64,000 bases of DNA from Sulfurovum sp. TSL6 (GCF_019972115.1 NZ_BPFJ01000002.1:186001-250000); one strand, 5' to 3'. Positions 7,109 to 16,144 are shown, counted from the stretch's first letter. Numbers and translations: made by a program. The notes: generated from the sequence alone by a model not told the origin.

Positions 7109-8407
7109 CTATTTCATCTGCAGCTCTTTCTTGATTTCTTCAATCAGTTTTTCGAGTTCTATATGGTACTTCCCAGGATAAATAGGCAGCATATCAAGTT
7201 TATCATAGACAAAAATCAGACTGAGTGTTTCGGCTAACCTAAATAGACTCTCAGCCCCAATAAGTTTTGCATGTCTTTCAAGATCTATACAGAATTCTTT
7301 CATTTTATGGATTGATTTTTCTTGTACGATCTCTCTAAAATACAGATCTGAACGCTCAAAAGTATCTAAAAAGTTTTTTAATTCATGGGTATAGCTCAAC
7401 CCCATGTTCTTTGTGTTTGCTTCTCCTATTGCTTTATCCAAGATAGGTAACTCCAGCCCTCTTCTTTTTTCAATCATAGACTCAAGACTCTCTTGTATCT
7501 TACTACTTTGATTTACAGGCATTTCATGATCTTTATTGACTTGAAGGACGTTTTCAAGATCAACTATATTCATCTTTGAGTGTGATCTCACTTCTCTGCG
7601 ACCGGTTTGATTTTTAAAAAGCGATATGATCAATTCATAGACACTCTCTTCTGTCACTGGTTTGACCAAATTGGTAGTCACACTGATCGTTTTAGACTCT
7701 ACGATATGCGCATCTTTAAGCAGTACATATTTAAGAGGTATGTTCTGCTGTATACGAGCGATAATATGTTCAAATTCTTCCGTATTCAAATGATCATCCA
7801 CAATTAAAATATCATAGGGTGTGAGATCATTTCCCTGTGCTTTAAAGGCATCAAATCCCACATCCACATCATACAGAAAATACTTAAACATTTTTTCGAT
7901 GCTGTGTGCTATTGTTTCATTCTCGCAGATCAATAAAACCTTTTTACCCAACATTGAGATATCTGGCAATCTATAATGTCTTCTATGTCCCAATTCACTG
8001 ATTTTGAAAGGTAGATCTAGATGTATATCCGCATCATTCTCATAAACAATCTTTCCCTCAAGTATCTTAAGCTCATAATTTATATTGGCATCTAAAAATT
8101 CCAGGATCTTGTCTTTTTCGATATGTGTATCTTTAATTGTAAAGGATATAAACTCTTCATACACAAAATCTTCAGGCGCATCCAGCGAGAGCACTATCTC
8201 TTTTTTATCGGTATTCTGACATACAAAAGTAAGTACTTTACTAAGCACTCGTAACAATACATCAGAATCACCTCTCAATTCCTTTGGTATTGTTGCTTCC
8301 ATATCATAAATCAGTTCGATATCTTTTTCTTCTCTTATTGTTTCTAAAGAAGAAAACAGAGTCATCAAAACGATATTAATATCAAAAAGTTTTTCTATCT
8401 TATGCAT
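7109..8407 (-). CDS. Degenerate hybrid-kinase-like protein (HATPase-REC-HPt remnants)
   Basis: I read three parts in 432 residues. Residues about 35-135 resemble a histidine-kinase ATPase domain (PKELRGDSDVLLRVLSKVL) but lack a convincing N-box Asn. Residues about 155-262 look like a receiver: phospho-acceptor candidate D204 in YDILIVDD and conserved K249 in LVKP, but CEN replaces the usual acidic pair. Residues about 340-430 resemble an HPt domain in which the phospho-His position appears to be I374. No HisKA domain is seen. It may be a signalling scaffold rather than an enzyme. No partner is adjacent, so this reading is moderately confident. Confidence 0.55.
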   Translation of the reverse strand: MHKIEKLFDINIVLMTLFSSLETIREEKDIELIYDMEATIPKELRGDSDVLLRVLSKVLTFVCQNTDKKEIVLSLDAPEDFVYEEFISFTIKDTHIEKDKILEFLDANINYELKILEGKIVYENDADIHLDLPFKISELGHRRHYRLPDISMLGKKVLLICENETIAHSIEKMFKYFLYDVDVGFDAFKAQGNDLTPYDILIVDDHLNTEEFEHIIARIQQNIPLKYVLLKDAHIVESKTISVTTNLVKPVTEESVYELIISLFKNQTGRREVRSHSKMNIVDLENVLQVNKDHEMPVNQSSKIQESLESMIEKRRGLELPILDKAIGEANTKNMGLSYTHELKNFLDTFERSDLYFREIVQEKSIHKMKEFCIDLERHAKLIGAESLFRLAETLSLIFVYDKLDMLPIYPGKYHIELEKLIEEIKKELQMK

Positions 8408-8565
8408 GCTATTCCTTCAAAAAATCGTCAAAACTATCATATCAAAATATCACATAAATGCCCATTGTTTTAGAATATATTCTACTCTGTAAGTGGTTAA
8501 TGTTGTATAAAAAGTTGATTTAAAATGAAGGAGTGAAAAAGTTATTTACGCATATATAAGCGAAA

Positions 8566-8597
8566 TAGCGCCTATCTTTGAGACAAAGATGACGCTA
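8566..8597 (-). terminator. Hairpin downstream of slyD
   Basis: Arms TAGCG/CGCTA and ATCTTT/AAAGAT form an interrupted 11-bp stem with a 5-base loop, 15 bases past the slyD stop. It is a likely 3' end. The rest of 8408-8565 holds no ORF I can support. Confidence 0.55.
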
Positions 8598-8611
8598 AAT
8601 AAAATGAAGGA

Positions 8612-9127
8612 TTAGTGACAACCACATCCTGTACCACAGCTACCACCAGCTTCAGGTGCACCACCAACTACACCAGATGTTACTTCATCTGCAGTTGCTT
8701 CTCTTGCACTTAAAACAGTCACTGAGAACATAAGGTCTTTACCAGCCAATGGGTGGTTAAAGTCAACATTCACTTCTTTATCATCAAATGATTTTACTGT
8801 TACTTGTACAGTCTGACCATCTTGCCCTTGACCATAAAGTGTCATACCTTCTACAAGATCAACACCCTCGAACTGTTCGATAGGAAGTGTTTGCATTGCT
8901 TCTGGGTTTACATCACCATATGCATCTGCCGCTGCAACCATAATGTCTCCGCTTTCACCTTGAGACATACCTACAAGTGCGTTCTCAAGACCTGGAATGA
9001 TCTGTCCTTTTCCAATAATAAACTCTAGTGGCGCCCCACCTTTGTTACTATCCACAACGTCTGTTGTACCTGCTTGTTTTACTTCGTATTCGATACCGAC
9101 TACACAATTTTCATTTGTTACTGTCAT
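8612..9127 (-). CDS. slyD: SlyD-type FKBP peptidyl-prolyl isomerase and metallochaperone
   Basis: A 171-residue FKBP-type cis-trans prolyl isomerase with the SlyD layout. The FKBP core is interrupted by an insert-in-flap chaperone domain (about residues 70-125). The short C-terminal tail SCGTGCGCH is rich in Cys and His and can bind nickel or zinc. It is a cytosolic folding factor that may feed nickel enzymes such as hydrogenase (family knowledge). The tail is shorter than in E. coli. It has its own ribosome site (ATAGGAAAC) and follows the tol-pal genes, as in Campylobacter. Confidence 0.94.
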   Translation of the reverse strand: MTVTNENCVVGIEYEVKQAGTTDVVDSNKGGAPLEFIIGKGQIIPGLENALVGMSQGESGDIMVAAADAYGDVNPEAMQTLPIEQFEGVDLVEGMTLYGQGQDGQTVQVTVKSFDDKEVNVDFNHPLAGKDLMFSVTVLSAREATADEVTSGVVGGAPEAGGSCGTGCGCH

Positions 9128-9204
9128 AATGTTTCCTATATATTAGATTTCTGCTATTCTAGCCAATCAAACTTTAGTGAGGCTTAGGCATGGGAAAAAC
9201 ACTT

Positions 9205-9783
9205 TTACTTTTTTCCGTAAATTTTTCTCAAGTCCTCTTTGGCAAAAGGCATGTAGGTATGTCTGGTAATGACCACTTTTGTTTTAAAAGTGGACCAATG
9301 ATAGATAACAGGTACATCCTTAGGGTCAATGTGTATACAGCCATGAGACATCCAGTCCACACTTCCCTTGTGCAAAGCATGTCCCCTTTTTGTAAACTTC
9401 ATCATATAATCCATGTTATTCACACCGCTTTCATCAGGGAAATCTTTAGACATATGGTAACGCTTCTTCTGGATAATAGGGAAAATACCTGAAGGACTTC
9501 TAAACTCTGGGGCACCAGAAGTGACTGGACCGCTCCACCAGACAGTACCATCACGATCCACTGCATAAAAACGTCCATCACTTCCACGTTCGCGTACAGA
9601 GACCAAAATAAAATCTTTTCCTGTGAGATCGACGATCTTTTCACTGTCATCTTTGATCAGTTTAAAGACCGTTTTAGCGATAGGCATCGTCTCTGTACCT
9701 ATGGGTGGCAATATTTCAACCTCTTCACTTGTCATGCCTGCAGTAAAAAGAGTCATGAGTATGAAGAGGATTTTAAACATCAT
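9205..9783 (-). CDS. L,D-transpeptidase (YkuD) family protein in the tol-pal operon
   Basis: A 192-residue secreted protein with a signal peptide (about 1-18) and a YkuD catalytic domain. The motif HKGSVDWMSHGCIHI carries the expected nucleophilic Cys. It should form or edit L,D-crosslinks or attach groups to meso-diaminopimelate in periplasmic peptidoglycan. It starts six bases after the CpoB gene stop, so it is almost certainly co-transcribed with tolB-pal-cpoB. I do not recall an L,D-transpeptidase at this place in Campylobacter. Confidence 0.88.
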   Translation of the reverse strand: MMFKILFILMTLFTAGMTSEEVEILPPIGTETMPIAKTVFKLIKDDSEKIVDLTGKDFILVSVRERGSDGRFYAVDRDGTVWWSGPVTSGAPEFRSPSGIFPIIQKKRYHMSKDFPDESGVNNMDYMMKFTKRGHALHKGSVDWMSHGCIHIDPKDVPVIYHWSTFKTKVVITRHTYMPFAKEDLRKIYGKK

Positions 9784-9789
9784 TTTGTC

Positions 9790-10602
9790 CTAAAGTTTTT
9801 TCAATCTTTCTTTAGCGATCTTTGCCGTTTTTTTACCCTTATAGTTCTCTATAATATTCTCATAGAATGCTTTTGCCTGCCCCTTATCTCCAGTTTCTTC
9901 AAGTGATACTGCAGTATGAAGAAGCAGAGTATCTATATAAGAAGCCTTGTCATAAATACCAGCACTCTTTTTAAAATAAAATATCGCATCTTCATACTTC
10001 TTCGTATAATAGGCTATTTCACCCAAATAATAGTTTGATGCTGCAGGCTTATAGCCTTTTGTATCGGTTATCGTAAATCTTTTTTGTGCTTCATCATAAC
10101 GTTTTTTTACAAAAAATCGTACAGCTTCACTGTAAAGTTTTGCATTGCTCTTACCCTGAATGGATGCATTCTCTGTAGTGGTTTTCTTTATAGAACTTTT
10201 TACCTGACTTTTATGACCCAAGGCATTTTTCAACTCTTCTTTACTGACATAGTTTGCATTGATCTCGTCGATCATAGCCGCTAACTTTTTAAGCAATGCG
10301 GTGTTGGATGCATCATTCGTCTCCATAGAAGAGGTGTTAGCTCCTCTAGACTGTTGCAACTCATGGATGGATGCACTCAAACCCTCTATGATCGTAGTCA
10401 GTCCGTCTAGCCTTTCCTCTTGCTGGGCTATTTGTTGCTGTAAAGAAGCCAAGCTTCTATTGCTGCTTCCTGTGGTTTGTACATTTACTGTAGGTTCCTC
10501 ACTTCCAAAACCATACACAGAAGGTTCAGCATGTACCAATAAAGTGCTTGCAAAAATCATACAAACACACTGTGCTACAACCCTATTTACTATATTTGTC
10601 AT
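9790..10602 (-). CDS. cpoB: Tol-Pal coordinator CpoB (YbgF)
   Basis: A 270-residue periplasmic protein with a signal peptide (about 1-25), a coiled coil (about 48-80: ASLQQQIAQQEERLDGL) and C-terminal tetratricopeptide repeats from about residue 150. This is the CpoB/YbgF architecture, which links Tol to septal peptidoglycan synthesis in model bacteria. It follows pal by seven bases. Confidence 0.9.
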   Translation of the reverse strand: MTNIVNRVVAQCVCMIFASTLLVHAEPSVYGFGSEEPTVNVQTTGSSNRSLASLQQQIAQQEERLDGLTTIIEGLSASIHELQQSRGANTSSMETNDASNTALLKKLAAMIDEINANYVSKEELKNALGHKSQVKSSIKKTTTENASIQGKSNAKLYSEAVRFFVKKRYDEAQKRFTITDTKGYKPAASNYYLGEIAYYTKKYEDAIFYFKKSAGIYDKASYIDTLLLHTAVSLEETGDKGQAKAFYENIIENYKGKKTAKIAKERLKKL

Positions 10603-10609
10603 CTCTATC

Positions 10610-11125
10610 CTACTTTATTAAACGAATGTCAACTCTTCTGTTTCTTTGATAACAACTGTCACTAGATTCAGTACATACAGCATTGCTCTCACCAAAACTT
10701 ACCAGTACCATTTTACTTGGATCAATACCTTGTGCTGCAATACTGTCTTTTACTGCTTTGGCACGCTTTAAACCCAGGGCATAATTGTACTCATCCGTAC
10801 CAAACTCATCACAGTTCCCTTCTATTTTTATTTTGTAAGCTGCTGTATTGGCTACCTCTATATTCTGATTCATATTGTTTTCCATATCTGGAGCGATCGA
10901 ATAATCCGCAAAACCAAAATAGATACTTTTGAAACCATCACTGCTACTGTTATAATTTCCAGTAGAGTCTGTGCCATAACTATTTTCATCTATGCTGACT
11001 GTGTCACCTTCGATATGGTCAGCATCAGAGATATTGTTTTTACCTGCTAAATCCGGTGCAGGTTGTGCACATCCGATCAAAAGTAATGAAATGAGTGATG
11101 TAGTTAAAAGTAGTTTGTGTGTCAT
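10610..11125 (-). CDS. pal: Peptidoglycan-associated lipoprotein Pal
   Basis: A 171-residue lipoprotein (lipobox LIGC, Cys near residue 19) with a C-terminal OmpA domain (about 65-171). The domain has the expected peptidoglycan-binding segments NCDEFGTDEYNYALGLKRA and YQRNRRVDI. It anchors the outer membrane to the wall and binds TolB. The Campylobacter counterpart is Omp18. Order tolB-pal-cpoB is conserved. Confidence 0.95.
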   Translation of the reverse strand: MTHKLLLTTSLISLLLIGCAQPAPDLAGKNNISDADHIEGDTVSIDENSYGTDSTGNYNSSSDGFKSIYFGFADYSIAPDMENNMNQNIEVANTAAYKIKIEGNCDEFGTDEYNYALGLKRAKAVKDSIAAQGIDPSKMVLVSFGESNAVCTESSDSCYQRNRRVDIRLIK

Positions 11126-11189
11126 TGTGTATCCTTTTTTATTAAAATAGTATCAGAGTAGTCACTAAATGACTGCTTGAAAAAATGTA

Positions 11190-12443
11190 TTACCAATCAA
11201 TGGATTGCACTTTTCTGTCGTTGAACGGGAAAAGTAAACTCTGATGACTTGACAAATTCGCATATCCTATGGAAGAGCTTCGACCCCTCTGCTTCAGAAA
11301 GAGTATCACAGATCCATCCGTAGAAAAACGAGGAAACTGGTTTGACCCGGTTGTGGTGATCGGTCTTGTGTCTGAACTTCCTGTAGAGGTAAGGTAAAGA
11401 TTAAAGGTATTATCCCCAAATGCATTATGGCTTTCTCTACTGGAGTAGACTATTTTATCTCCATGTGCATCACAGGCATTATTGTTACGTCCATGATAGA
11501 CTACCTGAGAAGTCGGTCCCCCATCTATAGACTTTTTAAATACATTTGCATAGCCCAAGCGATTAGAAACAAAGACTATACGACTCTCATCATCTACATA
11601 CCTTCCGTTTACATCAATCCCTTTAAAGTTCGTGATTCGTCTCTTCGATTTTGATGCAAGATCGAATTCATAGATATCTGCCTGTCCTTCAGGTGCCATA
11701 GTAAGTAAAAGTTTTGAACCATCATTCTTAACATCAGAACAAACCAGCATTCCTTCAGAACTTGCTATCTTCGTTTTCGTTCCGTTATAGATATTAAGTT
11801 TATAGAGTGTAGGCAGTGTTCCTTTATAAGAGGTATAATAAATATTTCTTTGTGCTCTATCCGCCCATTTAGGGAATAGGTTCAATCCGCCTTTGATAAT
11901 GGTTTTTTTATAACTGAACGTATAATCAGCCAAGCGTATTTCACTGCGCCCAGGTGTAGTATAGACAGCATAGGCAACATAACGATTGATCCAGGAGATA
12001 CTTGGGTATTGTAAAATATTGTTAATGTCGCTTATCGCTTTATGTATGAGAAATGGCATTTTTGCTTTTGAGGAAATGGCATAGCTTTTTTTAAAGATCT
12101 GTGTACCGTCGGATGCTTTTAAAAGTCGTACCAGAAGCTTTGCACCTGATCGTTGATCCATTGCATACTTAATGACATATTCCTGGCTTTTCAGAGCCGG
12201 TATAATATAGTTGGAAGAGAGATCACCTATATGGTGTGTACTGTCTGGCAAAAAATGTCCGGATATTTTAAGGTCTGAAAGTAAAATCTTAAACACTTTA
12301 CTGCTCTGTTCAGATGAACCATCCATAAGCGCTATACGTGCACGCTGTTCTACATCTTTCTCTATCTTAAGTGTTGCATCTACGCCAAAAAGATTTAATG
12401 CAAAAATGCTTATTGATACTACTGCTAATAATAACTGTCTCAA
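11190..12443 (-). CDS. tolB: Tol-Pal translocation protein TolB
   Basis: A 417-residue periplasmic protein: signal peptide (about 1-20), N-terminal alpha/beta domain, and from about residue 170 a WD40-like beta-propeller with repeats such as FPKWADR, FVSNRLGYANVF and FPRFSTDGSVILF. It binds Pal. First gene of tolB-pal-cpoB-ldt, divergent from the AMMECR1 gene; its promoter must lie in 12444-12563. Confidence 0.94.
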   Translation of the reverse strand: MRQLLLAVVSISIFALNLFGVDATLKIEKDVEQRARIALMDGSSEQSSKVFKILLSDLKISGHFLPDSTHHIGDLSSNYIIPALKSQEYVIKYAMDQRSGAKLLVRLLKASDGTQIFKKSYAISSKAKMPFLIHKAISDINNILQYPSISWINRYVAYAVYTTPGRSEIRLADYTFSYKKTIIKGGLNLFPKWADRAQRNIYYTSYKGTLPTLYKLNIYNGTKTKIASSEGMLVCSDVKNDGSKLLLTMAPEGQADIYEFDLASKSKRRITNFKGIDVNGRYVDDESRIVFVSNRLGYANVFKKSIDGGPTSQVVYHGRNNNACDAHGDKIVYSSRESHNAFGDNTFNLYLTSTGSSDTRPITTTGSNQFPRFSTDGSVILFLKQRGRSSSIGYANLSSHQSLLFPFNDRKVQSIDW

Positions 12444-12563
12444 TCATCTACCTCGATTTTTAGTGTTTGGTTTAGTCTGTATTGTATCAAGGTATTCATT
12501 AATAAATATTAAAAGTTTTTTGATTATTCAATTTATGCTAAAATAGAAACCAAGGAGTCTAAA

Positions 12564-13118
12564 GTGAATGATATAGTGATAGCCTTAGCCAAAGCTGCTA
12601 TTTTAGTGGCATTGAATCAACCTGAAGATTTTGACCTGGAACATGCTTTAAAAACCTATCCCATTCTTAAAGAGAATGGTGCTGTTTTTGTCACCATTAA
12701 CACAAAGCCAAATGAACAACTTCGAGGATGTATAGGTTCACTACAGGCCTACCGTCCACTCTATGAAGACATTATACATAATGCACAGGCTGCTGCCTTG
12801 CGTGACCCCCGATTTGTACCGCTAAGAGTAGAAGAGTTGGATCATATTACCCTGGAGGTCTCTATTCTTTCAGAGCCTCAAATATTACATTATACGGATA
12901 GTGAAGACCTGAAAAGTAAAGTCGTTCCTTTCCAAGATGGTATCGTACTGAAACTAAACGGTAAACAGGCGACCTATTTGCCACAGGTCTGGGAACAATT
13001 ACCCAAGTTTGATGATTTCTTCTCTAGTCTATGCATGAAAGCCAACTTGGGTAGGGACTGCCTCTCTCATCATCCTGAGATCTCTACCTATAGGGTCAAA
13101 GAATATAAAGAGAAATAA
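12564..13118 (+). CDS. AMMECR1-domain protein (AmmeMemoRadiSam system protein A type)
   Basis: A 184-residue AMMECR1-fold protein. The family core GAVFVTINTKPNEQLRGCIGS (about residues 34-54) includes the near-invariant LRGCIG with its Cys. PRFVPLRVEELDHITLEVSILSEP and the PQVWEQLP stretch also match. The start is GTG at 12564 with AAGGAG seven bases upstream. Its TAA shares one base with the ATG of the MEMO gene. The biochemical role of the family is not established; it is often found with MEMO and a radical SAM protein. Confidence 0.9.
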   Translation: MNDIVIALAKAAILVALNQPEDFDLEHALKTYPILKENGAVFVTINTKPNEQLRGCIGSLQAYRPLYEDIIHNAQAAALRDPRFVPLRVEELDHITLEVSILSEPQILHYTDSEDLKSKVVPFQDGIVLKLNGKQATYLPQVWEQLPKFDDFFSSLCMKANLGRDCLSHHPEISTYRVKEYKEK

Positions 13119-13924
13119 TGGAAAATGCTGTACGAAAAGCTTCTGTACAAGGCCAGTTTTATCCGAAGGAGTGTGCCAAAGTAAAAACGTATTTCCAAGC
13201 GTTCAATCATACATTTGATACGATGAACATTCCTCAGAACATAAAGAACATCGTTCCCCGAGCCATCATAGTCCCGCATGCCGGATATATCTATAGCGGA
13301 TTTACAGCCAACTTTGCCTACCAGTTTTTAAAGCAGACAAGAGCCAAACGCATTATTGTCATTGGGCCTAGTCATTATCGCTATTTCAAAGGGATATCCG
13401 GAAGCTATTATGAACAGTATGAGACTCCGTGTGGTCTACTAGAGATAGACAGTGCCTACCTTTTTGCTCTAGCCAAACGATTTAATATAGGATTTGAGCC
13501 TACAGCACATCAAAAAGAACATTCCACTGAAGTGCAAATGCCTTTTCTAGAACACTATTTCCCAAAAACAAAAGTGATAGAATTGATCTATGGTGAGATC
13601 AGAGCCAAAACATTGGCAAATATTATAAGTGCTCTTCTACAAAACCAAGATAATGCTCTCATCATCAGTTCAGACCTAAGTCATTTTCATAACCTCAAAG
13701 AAGCAAATGCATTGGATAAAAACTGTTTAAAAGGTGTTGAAAAACTTGATTTAAATGAACTTGAAAAAGGATGTAAAGCTTGTGGACTTACAGGAATCCA
13801 AGCGATGATACTTGCAGCCAAACACCTGAAACTCTCATCAAAGTTATTAGACTACCGCACTTCTGCAGATACAAGTGGTGACAAAAGTTCTGTGGTTGGG
13901 TATATGTCTGCCATGTTTTATTGA
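13118..13924 (+). CDS. MEMO1-family protein (AmmeMemoRadiSam system protein B type)
   Basis: A 268-residue MEMO-family protein, structurally related to class III extradiol dioxygenases. The metal-site and family motifs VPHAGYIYSGF, IGPSHYRYF, EHSTEVQMPF, SSDLSHFH and CGLTGIQAM are all present, so the metal site looks intact. Translation is coupled to the AMMECR1 gene by a one-base overlap. The radical SAM member often found with these two is not in the window. Substrate unknown. Confidence 0.92.
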   Translation: MENAVRKASVQGQFYPKECAKVKTYFQAFNHTFDTMNIPQNIKNIVPRAIIVPHAGYIYSGFTANFAYQFLKQTRAKRIIVIGPSHYRYFKGISGSYYEQYETPCGLLEIDSAYLFALAKRFNIGFEPTAHQKEHSTEVQMPFLEHYFPKTKVIELIYGEIRAKTLANIISALLQNQDNALIISSDLSHFHNLKEANALDKNCLKGVEKLDLNELEKGCKACGLTGIQAMILAAKHLKLSSKLLDYRTSADTSGDKSSVVGYMSAMFY

Positions 13925-13927
13925 ATG

Positions 13928-14230
13928 TTATTTATTAGATTTGGCGTTAGACTCTAAAGACCACTTATCAGTAGCGCTACAGCCAACATCACAACTCACA
14001 TGAGGTGTAATGCCCACAGCCTCAGGATTAATTACCATTGTTATGAGAAAGTAGTCACCATCCCCTTTTTGTGCAGTAAAGTTATGTGTACCACAAAACT
14101 CTTCATTCATAAGTTCAGCTACTGTGGTTGCATATTTGTAGGCATCTTGTTGTGTTTCAAAGGTCACATTATTAGTGTATTCACTTTTTTTAAAACATCC
14201 ACACTCTTTTTCCATTTGTACTGTATACAT
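13928..14230 (-). CDS. Small cysteine-rich conserved-looking protein
   Basis: A 100-residue protein read from the ATG at 14230. I prefer it to the upstream ATG at 14272 because AAAGGA lies about ten bases before it. Cysteines occur as CGC near the start, FCG in the middle and CDVGC near the end, suggesting a metal site. No signal peptide. No family recognised. It ends only three bases from the MEMO stop on the opposite strand. Confidence 0.7.
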   Translation of the reverse strand: MYTVQMEKECGCFKKSEYTNNVTFETQQDAYKYATTVAELMNEEFCGTHNFTAQKGDGDYFLITMVINPEAVGITPHVSCDVGCSATDKWSLESNAKSNK

Positions 14231-14365
14231 AGGTGGGTATCCTTTTAGATATGAGATAATTCTTTTTGGCATAATAACATTATTTGCTTATTCTCATACA
14301 AAAGATAAATAATACTTTTTCTCGATGGGATCGAGACGATAAGAACAAGACAAAGAAGAAAATAG

Positions 14366-14402
14366 AAAACCTTATAAAAAATATAATATTATAAGGTTTT
14401 TT
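14366..14402. terminator. Intrinsic terminator hairpin near the pheA end
   Basis: A perfect 12-bp stem AAAACCTTATAA/TTATAAGGTTTT with an 11-base A/T loop, followed by TTTTTTG on the plus strand. It sits between the pheA 3' end (60 bases away) and the Cys-rich gene, so it probably ends pheA transcripts. Confidence 0.65.
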
Positions 14403-14462
14403 GAGGAATAAAATTGACAAGTTTTACGCTATGGTATTTTATGAATCAAATAAGAAAGTTTT

Positions 14463-15314
14463 TTAAATCATATACTCAATTTGTTTATCTCTATGACTCT
14501 CATAAACACCCAGTATTCTTACATCTTCTGCAAAAAATGAGACTTCCTTTAAGGCAAGTCTCATAATATCTGAATCCATGTGCCCATCAATATCAATGTG
14601 GAATTGGCTTCCTGGAAGCATTTGGGTTCCCATGTAACTTTCTATCTTTAAAAGGTTAATGCCATTGCTTGCAAAACCGCCAAGCACTTTATAGAGGGCA
14701 GCGGGTATATTTTGTACCTGAAATATCAATGAAGTAATGTATTTTTTAGACGGTTCATATAAGGGTACTTTATTTTCTCTTGATAGTATAAAAAACCGTG
14801 TTGTATTGCCATGTTTATCTTCAAAGTTTTCTTTTAATATCTGTAATCCATATATATCAGCTGCTAATTTCGATGCAATAGCCGCTCTTTGAGGATCATT
14901 TAGCTCAACCAACTCTTTTGCTGCACCGGCAGTATCGAGTTTTGCTTCTGCTTTTAAACCTAAGGAGAGTATATGGTTATGACACTGTGCTAATGCCTGA
15001 GGATGGGAAGCAACATATTTCAAATCTTCAATTTTAACACCTGGTAGTGCAAGAAGACAATGTACAATAGGTTCAAAATGCTCAGCAATGACATGCAGTG
15101 ACATTTTAGGTATGAGTCTATATATCTCTTCTACTCTCCCTGCTGTAGAGTTTTCCAAAGGAATCATAGCAAGGTCTGCATCTCCCTCCTCTACCATCCA
15201 CATCGCTTCTTGAAATGTATCACATGCAATCGTTTGATAGTCTGGATATGCACTTTTACACGCTTGTTCCGAATATGCACCCTGAACACCCTGGTATGCA
15301 ATTTTTTTATTCAT
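14463..15314 (-). CDS. pheA: Prephenate dehydratase PheA without chorismate mutase domain
   Basis: A 283-residue enzyme converting prephenate to phenylpyruvate for phenylalanine synthesis. The dehydratase domain begins IAYQGVQGAYSEQA and has the catalytic GNTTRFFIL. A C-terminal ACT domain (about 195-275, with ESYMG) should bind phenylalanine for feedback. No N-terminal chorismate mutase is present, so that activity must be encoded elsewhere. Eight bases separate it from the tolA stop, making it the last gene of the tolQRA transcript. Confidence 0.94.
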   Translation of the reverse strand: MNKKIAYQGVQGAYSEQACKSAYPDYQTIACDTFQEAMWMVEEGDADLAMIPLENSTAGRVEEIYRLIPKMSLHVIAEHFEPIVHCLLALPGVKIEDLKYVASHPQALAQCHNHILSLGLKAEAKLDTAGAAKELVELNDPQRAAIASKLAADIYGLQILKENFEDKHGNTTRFFILSRENKVPLYEPSKKYITSLIFQVQNIPAALYKVLGGFASNGINLLKIESYMGTQMLPGSQFHIDIDGHMDSDIMRLALKEVSFFAEDVRILGVYESHRDKQIEYMI

Positions 15315-15322
15315 CTTATACT

Positions 15323-16144
15323 CTACTCTTTCGCGATAAACTCTACATCTAACTCATAAGGCCTGTTACCCTTGTGCGGACCAAAACCGATCTTCTGCAA
15401 CTGTTTTAAATACGATATCAAACCTGCATTGAATGCATCATTTCCTGATGCAGTCACTACTTTATATTGAAATCTGCCATTAGGTTCTACTTTGATCCAT
15501 ACCCTTGCCTTCTCTCCGGCATACTCGCTTTGTGCAGGCCACCCCTTGAGTTTCTCTTCTATCATGGCCAAATAGGTATTCTCTATACCCACATCACTCT
15601 TTTTCTGTTTCTTTAATGAATCAGAGACCAAATCACTTGCACTAGTTTTATTTGGAACCTTGGCAATATGCGTTTTTTTAGGCTTCACAGGTGTTGTCTT
15701 GATAGGCTTAGGCTTTTCAATTTTCTTTTTAGACGTGATATTGGCAAAAAGATCTTTTGGCATGTTCACTTTTTTAGGTTTCGTAGTATTGACGTCTTTT
15801 TTCTTTTTTACAACCTTTGCTTTTTTAACCACCTTTTCTTTAATCACTTTTTTCTTGACTACTTTCTTTTTCACTGTTTTTTTCACTGTTTTTTTAGGTT
15901 TTGGTTTTGGCTTAGTTTTAGGCTTAGATTTTACCACTTTTTTCGGTTGTTCTTTGATCTCTTTTTTAACCTGTGGTTTAGGTGTGTTCATGGAGACACG
16001 TATACGCTCTTCATTTTTTTTGACATAATGTACCGGTTTTTGCTGATCGCGTGTATTGAAATAAAAGAGTAGTAAAGCAATCACACTAAAGTAGATGCCA
16101 AAGGCCAATAATCCTGAAATAAGTGTAGAAGACTTTTTGATCAT
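15323..16144 (-). CDS. tolA: TolA/TonB-like energy-transducing protein
   Basis: A 273-residue inner-membrane protein. One transmembrane helix (about 9-28) is followed by a long Lys/Pro-rich periplasmic stretch (about 44-175) with KPKPKPKK-type runs. A C-terminal TonB/TolA-type domain covers about 190-273 (ARVWIKVEPNGRFQYKVV). It bridges TolQR to Pal and TolB. The Lys-rich stretch is low-complexity at DNA level (15800-15960) and produces long spurious frames on the other strand. It overlaps tolR by four bases. Confidence 0.88.
   Translation of the reverse strand: MIKKSSTLISGLLAFGIYFSVIALLLFYFNTRDQQKPVHYVKKNEERIRVSMNTPKPQVKKEIKEQPKKVVKSKPKTKPKPKPKKTVKKTVKKKVVKKKVIKEKVVKKAKVVKKKKDVNTTKPKKVNMPKDLFANITSKKKIEKPKPIKTTPVKPKKTHIAKVPNKTSASDLVSDSLKKQKKSDVGIENTYLAMIEEKLKGWPAQSEYAGEKARVWIKVEPNGRFQYKVVTASGNDAFNAGLISYLKQLQKIGFGPHKGNRPYELDVEFIAKE

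Noticed and set aside
15660-16072. Two long plus-strand frames rich in Phe/Leu opposite tolA
   Set aside because: They are antisense images of the Lys/Pro-rich stretch of TolA; composition mirrors the repeat and neither has a ribosome site.
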